Below, piece by piece: positions 27,617-35,353 of a stretch of 64,000 nucleotides of DNA. The stretch is from the NCBI GenBank assembly GCA_023422835.1, contig JAFAGI010000011.1, forward strand, positions 79,010 to 143,009, written 5' to 3'. Positions within the stretch are counted from its first letter, which is position 1. The number at the start of each line of letters is the position of its first letter. Source of the stretch: Bacteroidota bacterium. Lineage in GTDB: Bacteria > Bacteroidota > Bacteroidia > Chitinophagales > Chitinophagaceae. The notes beneath the pieces are model-generated. The model was not told the origin of the DNA. It saw nothing but the letters and a program-made list of their open reading frames with translations, and made no database searches. A program made the position numbers and the translations under genes.

Positions 27617-27760
27617 TAGCTGCGCCACTTTGCGCTCTCTGCGTGGAATTGTTTTTTACCACGCAAAGGCCGCTAAGGTTGTTTACGCAAAGTTCGCAGA
27701 AGATCATTGGCTATAGGATGAATGGGATTGCTTCGCTCGCGACGACGTGCGTGGCGGTGT
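27617..27760. repeat. Intergenic stretch of dispersed-repeat-like sequence
   Basis: ACGCAAAGGCCGCTAAGG with GTTTACGCAAAGTTCGCAG (27662-27701) resembles the widely scattered CACGCAAAG.. repeats. GGGATTGCTTCGCTCGCGAC at 27724-27743 is the reverse complement of a degenerate CGTCATTGCGAGCGAAGCAAT repeat that is common in bacterial genomes. Both lie between the VOC gene and the end of the cytoskeletal-like operon. No copies of a transposase are seen. Confidence 0.45.
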
Positions 27761-27843
27761 GGTCATATTCAACAAAGACGCGTAAAATAGTTTACACGTC
27801 GAATATTGCAATATATCATGGGTACGCGCCTTAAGGCACGTAA

Positions 27844-29292
27844 CTACTTACCAAAAAGGTTTTTCCATTTGGCTGCAAACCCGCCCGGGGCTTGTGTTTC
27901 AGCGGGTTGTTGAGCTAAAGCCTCAAGCTTACTGTTCAGTTGGCGGATCTCTGCTGCCAAAGCCGCCATGCCATTGTCTTCATTGGCTTTGTTACGGTTT
28001 TCATGTGCATACTGTATGATTTCCATCTCTTTGTCTATAAGCTTTTGAATCTCCAGGATTTTTGTTTGGGTAAACGATTTAAGATTGTCCAGTGATTCAT
28101 CCAGCGTAGCATTTACTTTACCTACGGAGTTATTGATCATTTGCCTGCTGTGGTCGAGCGAGTTGTAGTGCTGTTGCAGGAAATCTATCAGTTGTTCATT
28201 GTGCTTAAAAGTCTGTATTACGTGGTCGCCCAGGACTTTAAAATCATCGGTACGTGCAATCATCTCATTGATCTTATGGGTATATTCTTTTGATTGCAAT
28301 AGCATGGCATTCACATTGTCGAGATAGCGGCTGAATTCCTGAAAACGCTCGGTTGTCAGTTGCAGCTCCTGCAGCGTAGCAATATTTGCTTTGGCAAACT
28401 GCATGTTGTCGGTGCTTTCAATACGTTCAAGAATTTTATTCTGTATGCTCAATGATTCAAAATTCTTATCAATCAGTGTTCCCATCGACTTCATATTATT
28501 TTCAAAATCGGTGTTGAACATTTTGAGGTTTCTCTGCACGTTGCTGAATGCGTTGTTTAAATTCTGGTTCAGTAACGGCATCAGGTCAGACAATATAAAT
28601 GTGTAGAAGTCTGTTTTCGCGGCTTCTTCCGATGCCAGCGCTCTCCTGTATTTACCGGTAAGATAAAAAGTAATCAGCAGCCCGGAAAACAGCATTACCA
28701 AAGCGATTGCGGTGATAGTGCCGTAAACCGAGTAATGGTCTGCCGGTCCGTCTGAAACTTTCAGAAGCCCTGTGATAATAGCCAGAATTGCGCCTAATAC
28801 CCCCATGCGGAAAGGTGCAGGTATATCTCTTTTGATGTCTTTTTCTACAAGCGATGTATTGCTTTCAACAATTTCTTTCAGCAATACATAATCGGAGGCG
28901 TAGCCTTTGTTGCGGATGAGATAGATATTAATGGTGTTGATGATCCTGGAGAGGATATAGCTGTGGTTGGCCTTGGTAGTGAGCAGCTCTACTGCGTGCA
29001 GATTATGCGGTTTGTACTTCTCGTATTCAGCAAATGACTTGTCGGGTTTATTATTTGAATAAAAATCTTTGGGATGCTCCATGTAATAGTTTTCCAACTC
29101 CGCAAGCATTTCCCGCGGATTGTTATGCAGCGAGCTGTCGGAGACATAAAAAGTATAGATTTTAAAATTATGCACAGGCGGAAATACTTTGTGCAGCCGC
29201 TGTATTTTCTGCTGTGCTTTAAAATAAATATTCAGTTGAATGGCTACAAACGCAATAACAATGAGCCATTCAATCAATTCAAAACTATTCAT
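27844..29292 (-). CDS. Three-helix membrane protein with long coiled coil (last gene of NTPase operon)
   Basis: 482 residues. Membrane segments at about 8-24, 161-179 (FRMGVLGAILAIITGLLKV) and 190-213 (YGTITAIALVMLFSGLLITFY), then about 230 residues of heptad-like, mostly helical sequence to residue 470 and a Pro/Gly-rich tail ending in KWKNLFGK. One helix, a cytoplasmic part, then a helix pair and a long cytoplasmic tail is the topology of MotA/TolQ/ExbB-like and ZorA-like proteins; the resemblance is by shape, with MGVLGAILAIITGL loosely matching the helix 2 region, and is not proven. Its start overlaps the end of the preceding gene by 8 nt, which indicates translational coupling. It may anchor the tubulin- and actin-like proteins to the inner membrane. 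Confidence 0.8.
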   Translation of the reverse strand: MNSFELIEWLIVIAFVAIQLNIYFKAQQKIQRLHKVFPPVHNFKIYTFYVSDSSLHNNPREMLAELENYYMEHPKDFYSNNKPDKSFAEYEKYKPHNLHAVELLTTKANHSYILSRIINTINIYLIRNKGYASDYVLLKEIVESNTSLVEKDIKRDIPAPFRMGVLGAILAIITGLLKVSDGPADHYSVYGTITAIALVMLFSGLLITFYLTGKYRRALASEEAAKTDFYTFILSDLMPLLNQNLNNAFSNVQRNLKMFNTDFENNMKSMGTLIDKNFESLSIQNKILERIESTDNMQFAKANIATLQELQLTTERFQEFSRYLDNVNAMLLQSKEYTHKINEMIARTDDFKVLGDHVIQTFKHNEQLIDFLQQHYNSLDHSRQMINNSVGKVNATLDESLDNLKSFTQTKILEIQKLIDKEMEIIQYAHENRNKANEDNGMAALAAEIRQLNSKLEALAQQPAETQAPGGFAAKWKNLFGK

Positions 29293-29881
29293 AGCGTATC
29301 ACTGCTTTTTCTTTGATCATCCATTTATCGTTTTCCAACATTACTTTTCCGGGCTGTTCGGTAATGATTTTTTTGGCATCTTTAGCTGCTACATTTTGTT
29401 CAATGCAGCCGGGCTTCAGGTAAACCTCGCTCCTGCGGATAATTTCCTGCGGTTGCGCACCTTTGGTGTGTATTACAAAAGTACCGTTATTTGCGTTGTT
29501 TTTTTCAAGTGTTATTTCATAAACCGTACCGCTTGCATCGTCCGTTTTCAACTCTGCGGGAAAGTAGTTGTCAATAGGCTTCAGCATGTAAAACACGGTT
29601 TTTTGTTCTGCTTTTGGCTGCTGAGGCTGCTGCTTTCTTGAGATTGTTTTTCTTAATTTATTATTTTCTTCCATCAGTGTTTTTAATTTAGTTTCGAGTT
29701 GCAATGCTGACTGTAGTTGGTTTCTCATCGAATGGTTTTCAGAAATCAACCGCTGGTTTTCCTTCTTACAATTAGTTATTGCTGCCGAATAAGCGCTTCT
29801 TGTCTTGCGGTCGTTCAGCCAGATCAGCACAGCAAGGATCATTACGGCCACCAGTATCACAATCAAAAAAATATCTGTCAT
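29285..29881 (-). CDS. Single-pass coiled-coil protein of NTPase operon
   Basis: 198 residues: membrane helix at about 4-22 (IFLIVILVAVMILAVLIWL), coiled coil at about 36-85 (ENQRLISENHSMRNQL), a Lys/Gln/Pro linker (QQPQQPKAEQK), and a strand-rich C-terminal domain (about 95-198, VFYMLKPIDNYFPAELK; GTVYEITLEKNN). I do not recognise the last domain, which looks like a small beta-barrel. The gene starts 6 nt after the actin-like gene. No OmpA-type peptidoglycan-binding motif is present, so it is not a MotB/ZorB equivalent. Orientation of the C-terminal domain (cytoplasmic or periplasmic) cannot be settled. Confidence 0.8.
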   Translation of the reverse strand: MTDIFLIVILVAVMILAVLIWLNDRKTRSAYSAAITNCKKENQRLISENHSMRNQLQSALQLETKLKTLMEENNKLRKTISRKQQPQQPKAEQKTVFYMLKPIDNYFPAELKTDDASGTVYEITLEKNNANNGTFVIHTKGAQPQEIIRRSEVYLKPGCIEQNVAAKDAKKIITEQPGKVMLENDKWMIKEKAVIRYE

Positions 29882-29887
29882 ATAGTA

Positions 29888-32800
29888 TTATTTTTGAGCA
29901 TCGGCAGATATTTTATACGCCAGCCTGTTCAGTACGCCTGTTGCGGGATAGAAGAATAACGTTTCTTCAATGTCTTCATTTTTATTGATCACATTTTTAA
30001 GCTTACGATTAATGCCGTCTTTTAAAAATGTTTTCAGGTCTTCGCGCACATAGATCTTGCTTCTTTCTATCACTGCCGGGTTTACGCCAAAGTGTTTGTA
30101 ATAGCTGTATTCATTGTTCCATTTAAAGAACTTATCAAAGAACACATTGGTTTCTTTGATCACTGAATCTATGATGTCTTCGTTCAGAATCTCGGCGTAT
30201 TGCAATGATGCTTCGGGTAGCAATAAATCTTCTGAAGTGCCCGAGAGCGTTACTTTTATCCTGTCTTCAATTTTATTCATACTGTTTACATCGGCCTTCA
30301 TTTTCAAAGCGCCCTTGCCGGAGATTTCCTTAGGCTTATCGCCCAGTATCAGTTCAATGCGTGTGTGTGCATCCCGGCCGGAAATATCGCTGAAAATAAT
30401 GTTGGTAAGCTCTTCAATATTATCCAGGTCAGCCCCGAAAGATAATACGCGCAACAGTTTGGAGCCGTTGCCGCTAAACGTGATGTAGCGCGGTGTAGGC
30501 AGTTTTTTTGCATGCATGGTTTTAGCCAGGTGGTAAATCACGGCCATATAAAAGATCAGGAATACGATTTTCAGGTCCTCATCGCGCGTGAGCAGCTCAG
30601 AGAAAGAAATGTTTACATTCTTGTCTTTAAGCTCCGTATTATCTTCGAGTGAAAAGAAGAACTCAATCAGCTCAATACTGTTGTCGTTCCTGCCTTTCAG
30701 CGATTTATAAATGCTCACCAGCTTGTGCGCGTCAATGCCTTCCAGGCTTTTTAAAATATAATCTTCATACTTGTTGATAAAGCCGTTCCTGCCATTTTCT
30801 GTATATGCATCTCCGAATATAGCGCTTGATGCAAAGTGGAAAGAGGTAAGCAGCACAGGATTGTTTTCATGGAACACAACCGCATCTGTGGTGCCGCCGC
30901 CAATATCTACGTTCATCACCGGCTTATCCGAAGAAGATTCTGCATATCCCCAGTAAGGCGCAATGGATTCGGTGAGCGTGTTGATTTTGGTATCCTTATC
31001 AAAAAATTCATGCTTATATTTCTGCAGCTGGCTTTTGAAGAAATTAAGCCTGTGGCTCTCCATGCTCGAAGGATAAAGCCAGATGATCTCTGCTTTGTTT
31101 AAAGAACCATTGTTGAGCAGTATTTTATTCCTGATCATCAGCATCATCTGTTCAATGAATGCCTTGGTTCTTTTTTCCAGCTTTGCATCCTGGAAGTTAG
31201 ACCACTTAAGGCTTCCGGTGATCTCGCTGTTTAATTTGAAATCTTCTTTCAGGTACCAGAAGGGGATGTTAAAATCTGCCAGTGCATAATTTTCCCTGTT
31301 TTCATTAAACTTGTTGTTGTCGTTGATCACCGTCCTGGTAGGGAAGTGGTATTTTACGTTTTCTCCTATGATCAATGGCATAAATTCTTCATCAATAATG
31401 GCTAACAGGTCGTCTGCGCCGAAGCCAAGTTTAGATAAAGATATCTGCATGGCCTTGCCCGGCTTGTGCAGCGTTGTGTACTGAATGTCTTTTTCGGTGA
31501 TGTCAAATGGCCGTGGCTCAGATTCAGTAGAAGAGTTGTATTCTATGTGTGTATTGGTTGTGCCGAAGTCGATAGAAAATTTAAAGGCTTTTGTCAGCGC
31601 TTCTTTTTCTTTTACAATAAACCTCGGAATAAGGATGCCTGTTGATTTGCGGTTGTAAACCTCTATAAAATCAAAGGTATGATTAACGATGGAGTAGGTA
31701 GTAGATACACCGTTCTGAGATTTGCGGCTTCTCTGCTTTACATCTTTTACCGGTATTGGCTGCAGTCCTTTATCTATGGCGGTTTCATACAATTTAATGC
31801 TATATTCATTGTTCCTGGTAAGCGGCGAAACATCGCGGTCTGCTACCAGTATCCTGTAATGCGGATCAATGCCTTCTATCTTAAGTTGGGGGTACAGCAC
31901 TACCGTCATCTGGTTCTCCACAATTACGCCCTGGTTCTTGCTTTCTTCGGGTTGCAGAATTTTATCCTGAAACTGGTTCTTATTGTACACGCGTGTGAAA
32001 GTCACGTATTTACTACGTTGTATAGGAATACGCAAAGTTACTTTTACACCTGAGAGCATCTGCTCCATTTCAAGAACTTTTTTGCCGTCACTTACTACTC
32101 CCTGTAATTTTTCCGTGGTAAAGTAATCAAAAAAAGCTTTTTTAACGGGCAGCAGGTAGCAGTGATCTTTTTCTCCCTGTGTTACTTTATAGTTCCCGTC
32201 AAAAAACTTATCGCTGTCCATAGGAAATGGCAGGCGTGTAATGTATGGTTCTAAAAAGTCGCTTACCGTAAGGTACGGATACTGTATATGGTTCTGGTTG
32301 GGTAGTGTACGCTTATCCAGTGCTCGTTCATCGAAGTAGGGTACATTCCTGTGGTAGTTGTCGAGCCATTTGCCTCCCATAAAATTCAGCCCGTCATTGT
32401 TTTTTTCTGTAGGAAGAATGGCAGGCAGCTTATCGTGTGCGGCTTTTTCAGCATCAATAATGAAATCGTTGTTCGCTGCAGGGTCTATGTCTGCCGTATT
32501 TTTGGCACGCAGCCTGAAACCCAGTATTTCTGCGTTGTTGCCGTCTCCGCCCACGCTGATGGGTGCATATTGGGTTTCATAAGTTTCCCGGTCAAACTGT
32601 TTGATCTCCTGCTTCAGGTCTTCATCCAGGTGTTCAAAAGTATAGCCGAGATAATTATCAATGTCAGTAAAATCTTCCGGAAACCTGTCGTAAGCAATCC
32701 TGAATGCGTAAATATATTTGATAAATTCTGCGCTCCTGTTTTTCAGCGGGTAGAGGCTGAGGTCAAGCATACGGTCATTGCCGAAATTAATATCAACATA

Positions 32801-33388
32801 ATCCAGGTTGTTGGCAGAAGAAAAGAACATCGTAGAGGGTGAAGTGCCGCCGATAATGTTGAGGATATCGGGCGCTCCTTTGCCTATGTAATTCAGCAGG
32901 TATACATGTTTCAGCTTGTGGAAGTTGAAAGCTTTTTTATCCTGTTTCAAAAACATTTTCAGTGTTTCTCCAAGCAGCTTATGTTTAGGGTTGGAGGCAT
33001 GCAGCAGCTTGCCAAGATCACTGTTGGTCTCTATTTCAATCTCTCCGTGTTGTACGCTTATGCCTGAATTCCATTCAATTACTTCTACTTTATCTTTCAA
33101 TGATTCTATGTTGAAGAATATTTCTGCAATATCGAAACATTCTGATACCATGCGGTGATAAATGGTATTGCCGTCGAGGTTCCTGGTGTTGTTCACAAAC
33201 CTGAAAGAAGTTCTTATCAGGTCCATCCTGGCAAAAGGCGAGGGGATGGAAGTGATCTGTGTAGCCACGTTGGCTCCTGCAGGGTCTTCTATGGAGTTGA
33301 TAAAATTATCCGACAGGTGACTGTTTATCTGTGTCCAATGTTCAATATTTTCTGAAGCTCCTGTATGTAGACGAAAAATTTTGCTCAT
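29888..33388 (-). CDS. Large protein with C-terminal actin/Hsp70-type ATPase domain
   Basis: 1166 residues. From about 600 onward the actin/Hsp70/sugar-kinase superfamily motifs appear in order: phosphate 1 FKFSIDFGTTNTHIEYN (Asp607), a middle region ending near 820, phosphate 2 VMNVDIGGGTTDAVVFHE (Asp828), and the adenosine motif YITFSGNGSKLLRVLSFG (about 968-985). Residues 1-600 have no motif that I know; they contain many short strands (GGTSPSTMFFSSANNLDYVD, LPAILPTEKNNDGLNFMGGK). No signal peptide or membrane segment, so cytoplasmic. It may be a divergent relative of large actin-like virulence-associated (SrfB-type) proteins, but the length and neighbours differ. It presumably binds ATP and forms filaments or a chaperone-like switch with its operon partners. 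Confidence 0.85.
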   Translation of the reverse strand: MSKIFRLHTGASENIEHWTQINSHLSDNFINSIEDPAGANVATQITSIPSPFARMDLIRTSFRFVNNTRNLDGNTIYHRMVSECFDIAEIFFNIESLKDKVEVIEWNSGISVQHGEIEIETNSDLGKLLHASNPKHKLLGETLKMFLKQDKKAFNFHKLKHVYLLNYIGKGAPDILNIIGGTSPSTMFFSSANNLDYVDINFGNDRMLDLSLYPLKNRSAEFIKYIYAFRIAYDRFPEDFTDIDNYLGYTFEHLDEDLKQEIKQFDRETYETQYAPISVGGDGNNAEILGFRLRAKNTADIDPAANNDFIIDAEKAAHDKLPAILPTEKNNDGLNFMGGKWLDNYHRNVPYFDERALDKRTLPNQNHIQYPYLTVSDFLEPYITRLPFPMDSDKFFDGNYKVTQGEKDHCYLLPVKKAFFDYFTTEKLQGVVSDGKKVLEMEQMLSGVKVTLRIPIQRSKYVTFTRVYNKNQFQDKILQPEESKNQGVIVENQMTVVLYPQLKIEGIDPHYRILVADRDVSPLTRNNEYSIKLYETAIDKGLQPIPVKDVKQRSRKSQNGVSTTYSIVNHTFDFIEVYNRKSTGILIPRFIVKEKEALTKAFKFSIDFGTTNTHIEYNSSTESEPRPFDITEKDIQYTTLHKPGKAMQISLSKLGFGADDLLAIIDEEFMPLIIGENVKYHFPTRTVINDNNKFNENRENYALADFNIPFWYLKEDFKLNSEITGSLKWSNFQDAKLEKRTKAFIEQMMLMIRNKILLNNGSLNKAEIIWLYPSSMESHRLNFFKSQLQKYKHEFFDKDTKINTLTESIAPYWGYAESSSDKPVMNVDIGGGTTDAVVFHENNPVLLTSFHFASSAIFGDAYTENGRNGFINKYEDYILKSLEGIDAHKLVSIYKSLKGRNDNSIELIEFFFSLEDNTELKDKNVNISFSELLTRDEDLKIVFLIFYMAVIYHLAKTMHAKKLPTPRYITFSGNGSKLLRVLSFGADLDNIEELTNIIFSDISGRDAHTRIELILGDKPKEISGKGALKMKADVNSMNKIEDRIKVTLSGTSEDLLLPEASLQYAEILNEDIIDSVIKETNVFFDKFFKWNNEYSYYKHFGVNPAVIERSKIYVREDLKTFLKDGINRKLKNVINKNEDIEETLFFYPATGVLNRLAYKISADAQK

Positions 33389-33403
33389 GCCTAAGGTCTG
33401 GTT

Positions 33404-34882
33404 TTAGTGGCTGATGTTATTGTCAAAAACGCTGGCGGTGGTTGCCGACATTAACGCTAATAGTTTTTTCTGGCTTGCAAGATGGTCATATTTCGGCGCT
33501 GATTCCGATAGCTGGTTCCTGAAGTTTTTCAGGCCGGAGCTTTTCAGCAAGCCGCTCAGAAAAGTTTTCTTCTCCGGCGCACCAACCACAAGCTGGTAAA
33601 GGTCATCGCCGGTTTTGTCCGGTTCAATTACGTGAAACGAAACATTGGAATACTGCATCTCCTGCAGCCATTCTTTAAAATGCGTATTAAACTGGTTCAG
33701 TACCTGTTTAAACCTCGTATCCAGGCCGTCCCTGTTGAGTTTGTTGTTGCCGTCCTGCGCCCAAGCTTCTCCCTTTTTGCCGGCCAGCTCTTCGTAGTGG
33801 TATTCCATAAATGCACGGAATAATGCGAATTTGGTCAGTGGTTTGGCGAGCATGTTATAAGTGGCTCTTGCCAGGTCTTTAAAGCGCACTACCGAAGCGT
33901 CGTTTTGCAGGCCGAATTCATAAAACAGGGGTTCATTGGCTGTGCCTTGCTGTACATGTAGTTCCTGGTCTGAAAGGCTCATGAAATCTACAACAGAAAG
34001 CGCTGCAGCCATTTCTATAAAGTGTGCGCGGTTCTTCTGTTCACTGGATCCGTCTGCGCCATCCTGCTCATTGGTTACTTTATCGCCAATGTAGTACAAT
34101 GCATTGATAGAGCGGTTTCCCGTCACATTCCTGGAGTAATAATGCAGCGCAGCCTTGGTTTTAGAAATAAATGTATCTGAATTAATGGTTGTCTTCTCAT
34201 TGCCGCGTACACCAAAGTAGGGTAGAATGGTTACTGCGCCTATTCTGGCATCATTCAGAAAACTATGGTGCGGTACGGAAGGGTCTGCATCGCGGATGTT
34301 CTTTAAGATCAGCGGAAAGCCGGCGGCGCCCGTACCACCGAAGATAGAGCTGATGATAAATACCCGGTCGTTTGCCTCAAAATTTTGTGCGAACCGTTTA
34401 AAAAATTCTGATTGTTTAAACTTGTTCAGGACCACACTGCCGATGTTGGGGTTGCCCTTGAAGCCTACTTCCATATTGGCTTCCAGGTTGTTCTTCGAAA
34501 ACAAAAGCGACATCAGCGACTTATTACTTTCGTCCAGAGAACTGTATTCTATAAAGTCTTTGAAAAGCTGCTCCTTTACGCCTTCTATATCAAATTTAAA
34601 ATTATCAGATACAAAGCTTCCGTCGCCCAATTCATCCAGGGAAGTGATTCTTGTGCTGAAAAAATCTGATTCATCGGATGATGCTTTTTCCCTGATTTCT
34701 TTATACAGGCGTAGAATCTCTACCGTGCGCGTAAGGTCTCCGTTGGATGCATCCGGGTCAATGATGATGGGAATAACCGTATCTGTATTCTCCATTTTTA
34801 CACCGGAAGCCAGCAGCATGGCCAGTGATTTTACCACCCTCGAACCGGTGCCGCCTATAGCAAATAGAAATAATTTTGACAT
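33404..34882 (-). CDS. Tubulin/FtsZ-superfamily-like protein
   Basis: 492 residues. The N-terminus LFLFAIGGTGSRVVKSLAML gives a glycine-rich loop (residues 10-15) in the place of the T1 loop, IDPDASNGDL (41-50) fits the following loop, and VFIISSIFGGTGAAGFPLI (Gly182-Gly188) is the tubulin/FtsZ T4 signature GGTG[SA]xG. This layout fits the Tubulin_2-type family, which is poorly studied. The C-terminal third is Lys-rich and has no clear domain. No membrane segment, so cytoplasmic. Gap of 15 nt to the actin-like gene and 3 nt from the small membrane gene, so the NTPases are made together. GTP or ATP binding is inferred from motifs only; polymer formation is unknown. Confidence 0.85.
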   Translation of the reverse strand: MSKLFLFAIGGTGSRVVKSLAMLLASGVKMENTDTVIPIIIDPDASNGDLTRTVEILRLYKEIREKASSDESDFFSTRITSLDELGDGSFVSDNFKFDIEGVKEQLFKDFIEYSSLDESNKSLMSLLFSKNNLEANMEVGFKGNPNIGSVVLNKFKQSEFFKRFAQNFEANDRVFIISSIFGGTGAAGFPLILKNIRDADPSVPHHSFLNDARIGAVTILPYFGVRGNEKTTINSDTFISKTKAALHYYSRNVTGNRSINALYYIGDKVTNEQDGADGSSEQKNRAHFIEMAAALSVVDFMSLSDQELHVQQGTANEPLFYEFGLQNDASVVRFKDLARATYNMLAKPLTKFALFRAFMEYHYEELAGKKGEAWAQDGNNKLNRDGLDTRFKQVLNQFNTHFKEWLQEMQYSNVSFHVIEPDKTGDDLYQLVVGAPEKKTFLSGLLKSSGLKNFRNQLSESAPKYDHLASQKKLLALMSATTASVFDNNISH

Positions 34883-34885
34883 AAT

Positions 34886-35341
34886 TTAAAAAGGAACTTT
34901 TCTGTTTACAGAACTTTTCCATTTGATGAGCATGGAAAATAAAATACTCCAGATAATTGAATAAATAAACGCGGTAGTTGCAAAGCCCACACAGTCTGAA
35001 ACGCCTACACGGAGCTGGTTACAGATGTTTCCGGCCTTCAGGTCGTTGTTGGTATATACAAATGCAATGATGAAAATAATCACAGCGCCGATGAGTACAT
35101 TCAGCAACCATTTACCTACATTGTTCCACCCCGAGCGGTTAAGAATGCCGTAGTAATAATTAAAAATGATCAGTGAATTGATGATAAACAAACTCAGGAA
35201 CACCAAGTTGTAGGTTGATTGCCGCGTATAGTCAGCGCAGGCCATATCCAGGCCGCGCAAATGTTCGCCCAATCCATTGGAAGTGCTGTACATACCCAGC
35301 GCTTCAAACAAGCCGATCAAAAATTCTGATAAAGCCTTCAT
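34886..35341 (-). CDS. Small three-helix membrane protein of NTPase operon
   Basis: 151 residues with three hydrophobic helices at about 45-65 (NLVFLSLFIINSLIIFNYYYG), 78-98 (WLLNVLIGAVIIFIIAFVY) and 118-140 (GFATTAFIYSIIWSILFSML), and a Lys-rich C-terminal end (KWKSSVNRKVPF). The N-terminal 40 residues are polar and include CADYTRQ. I do not recognise it. It is 12 nt from the vWA gene and 3 nt from the tubulin-like gene, which suggests it is the membrane partner of the latter. Confidence 0.8.
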   Translation of the reverse strand: MKALSEFLIGLFEALGMYSTSNGLGEHLRGLDMACADYTRQSTYNLVFLSLFIINSLIIFNYYYGILNRSGWNNVGKWLLNVLIGAVIIFIIAFVYTNNDLKAGNICNQLRVGVSDCVGFATTAFIYSIIWSILFSMLIKWKSSVNRKVPF

Positions 35342-35353
35342 GTTTTTAAAAAA

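Noticed and set aside
27844..29881. Zorya-like defence system (ZorA/ZorB)
   Set aside because: The partner protein has no OmpA-type domain and there is no helicase or nuclease gene (ZorC, ZorD, ZorE). The membrane outline alone is not enough to call it.
33404..34882. TubZ or PhuZ of a plasmid or phage
   Set aside because: No partition, replication, capsid or tail genes are near, and the surroundings are chromosomal housekeeping genes.
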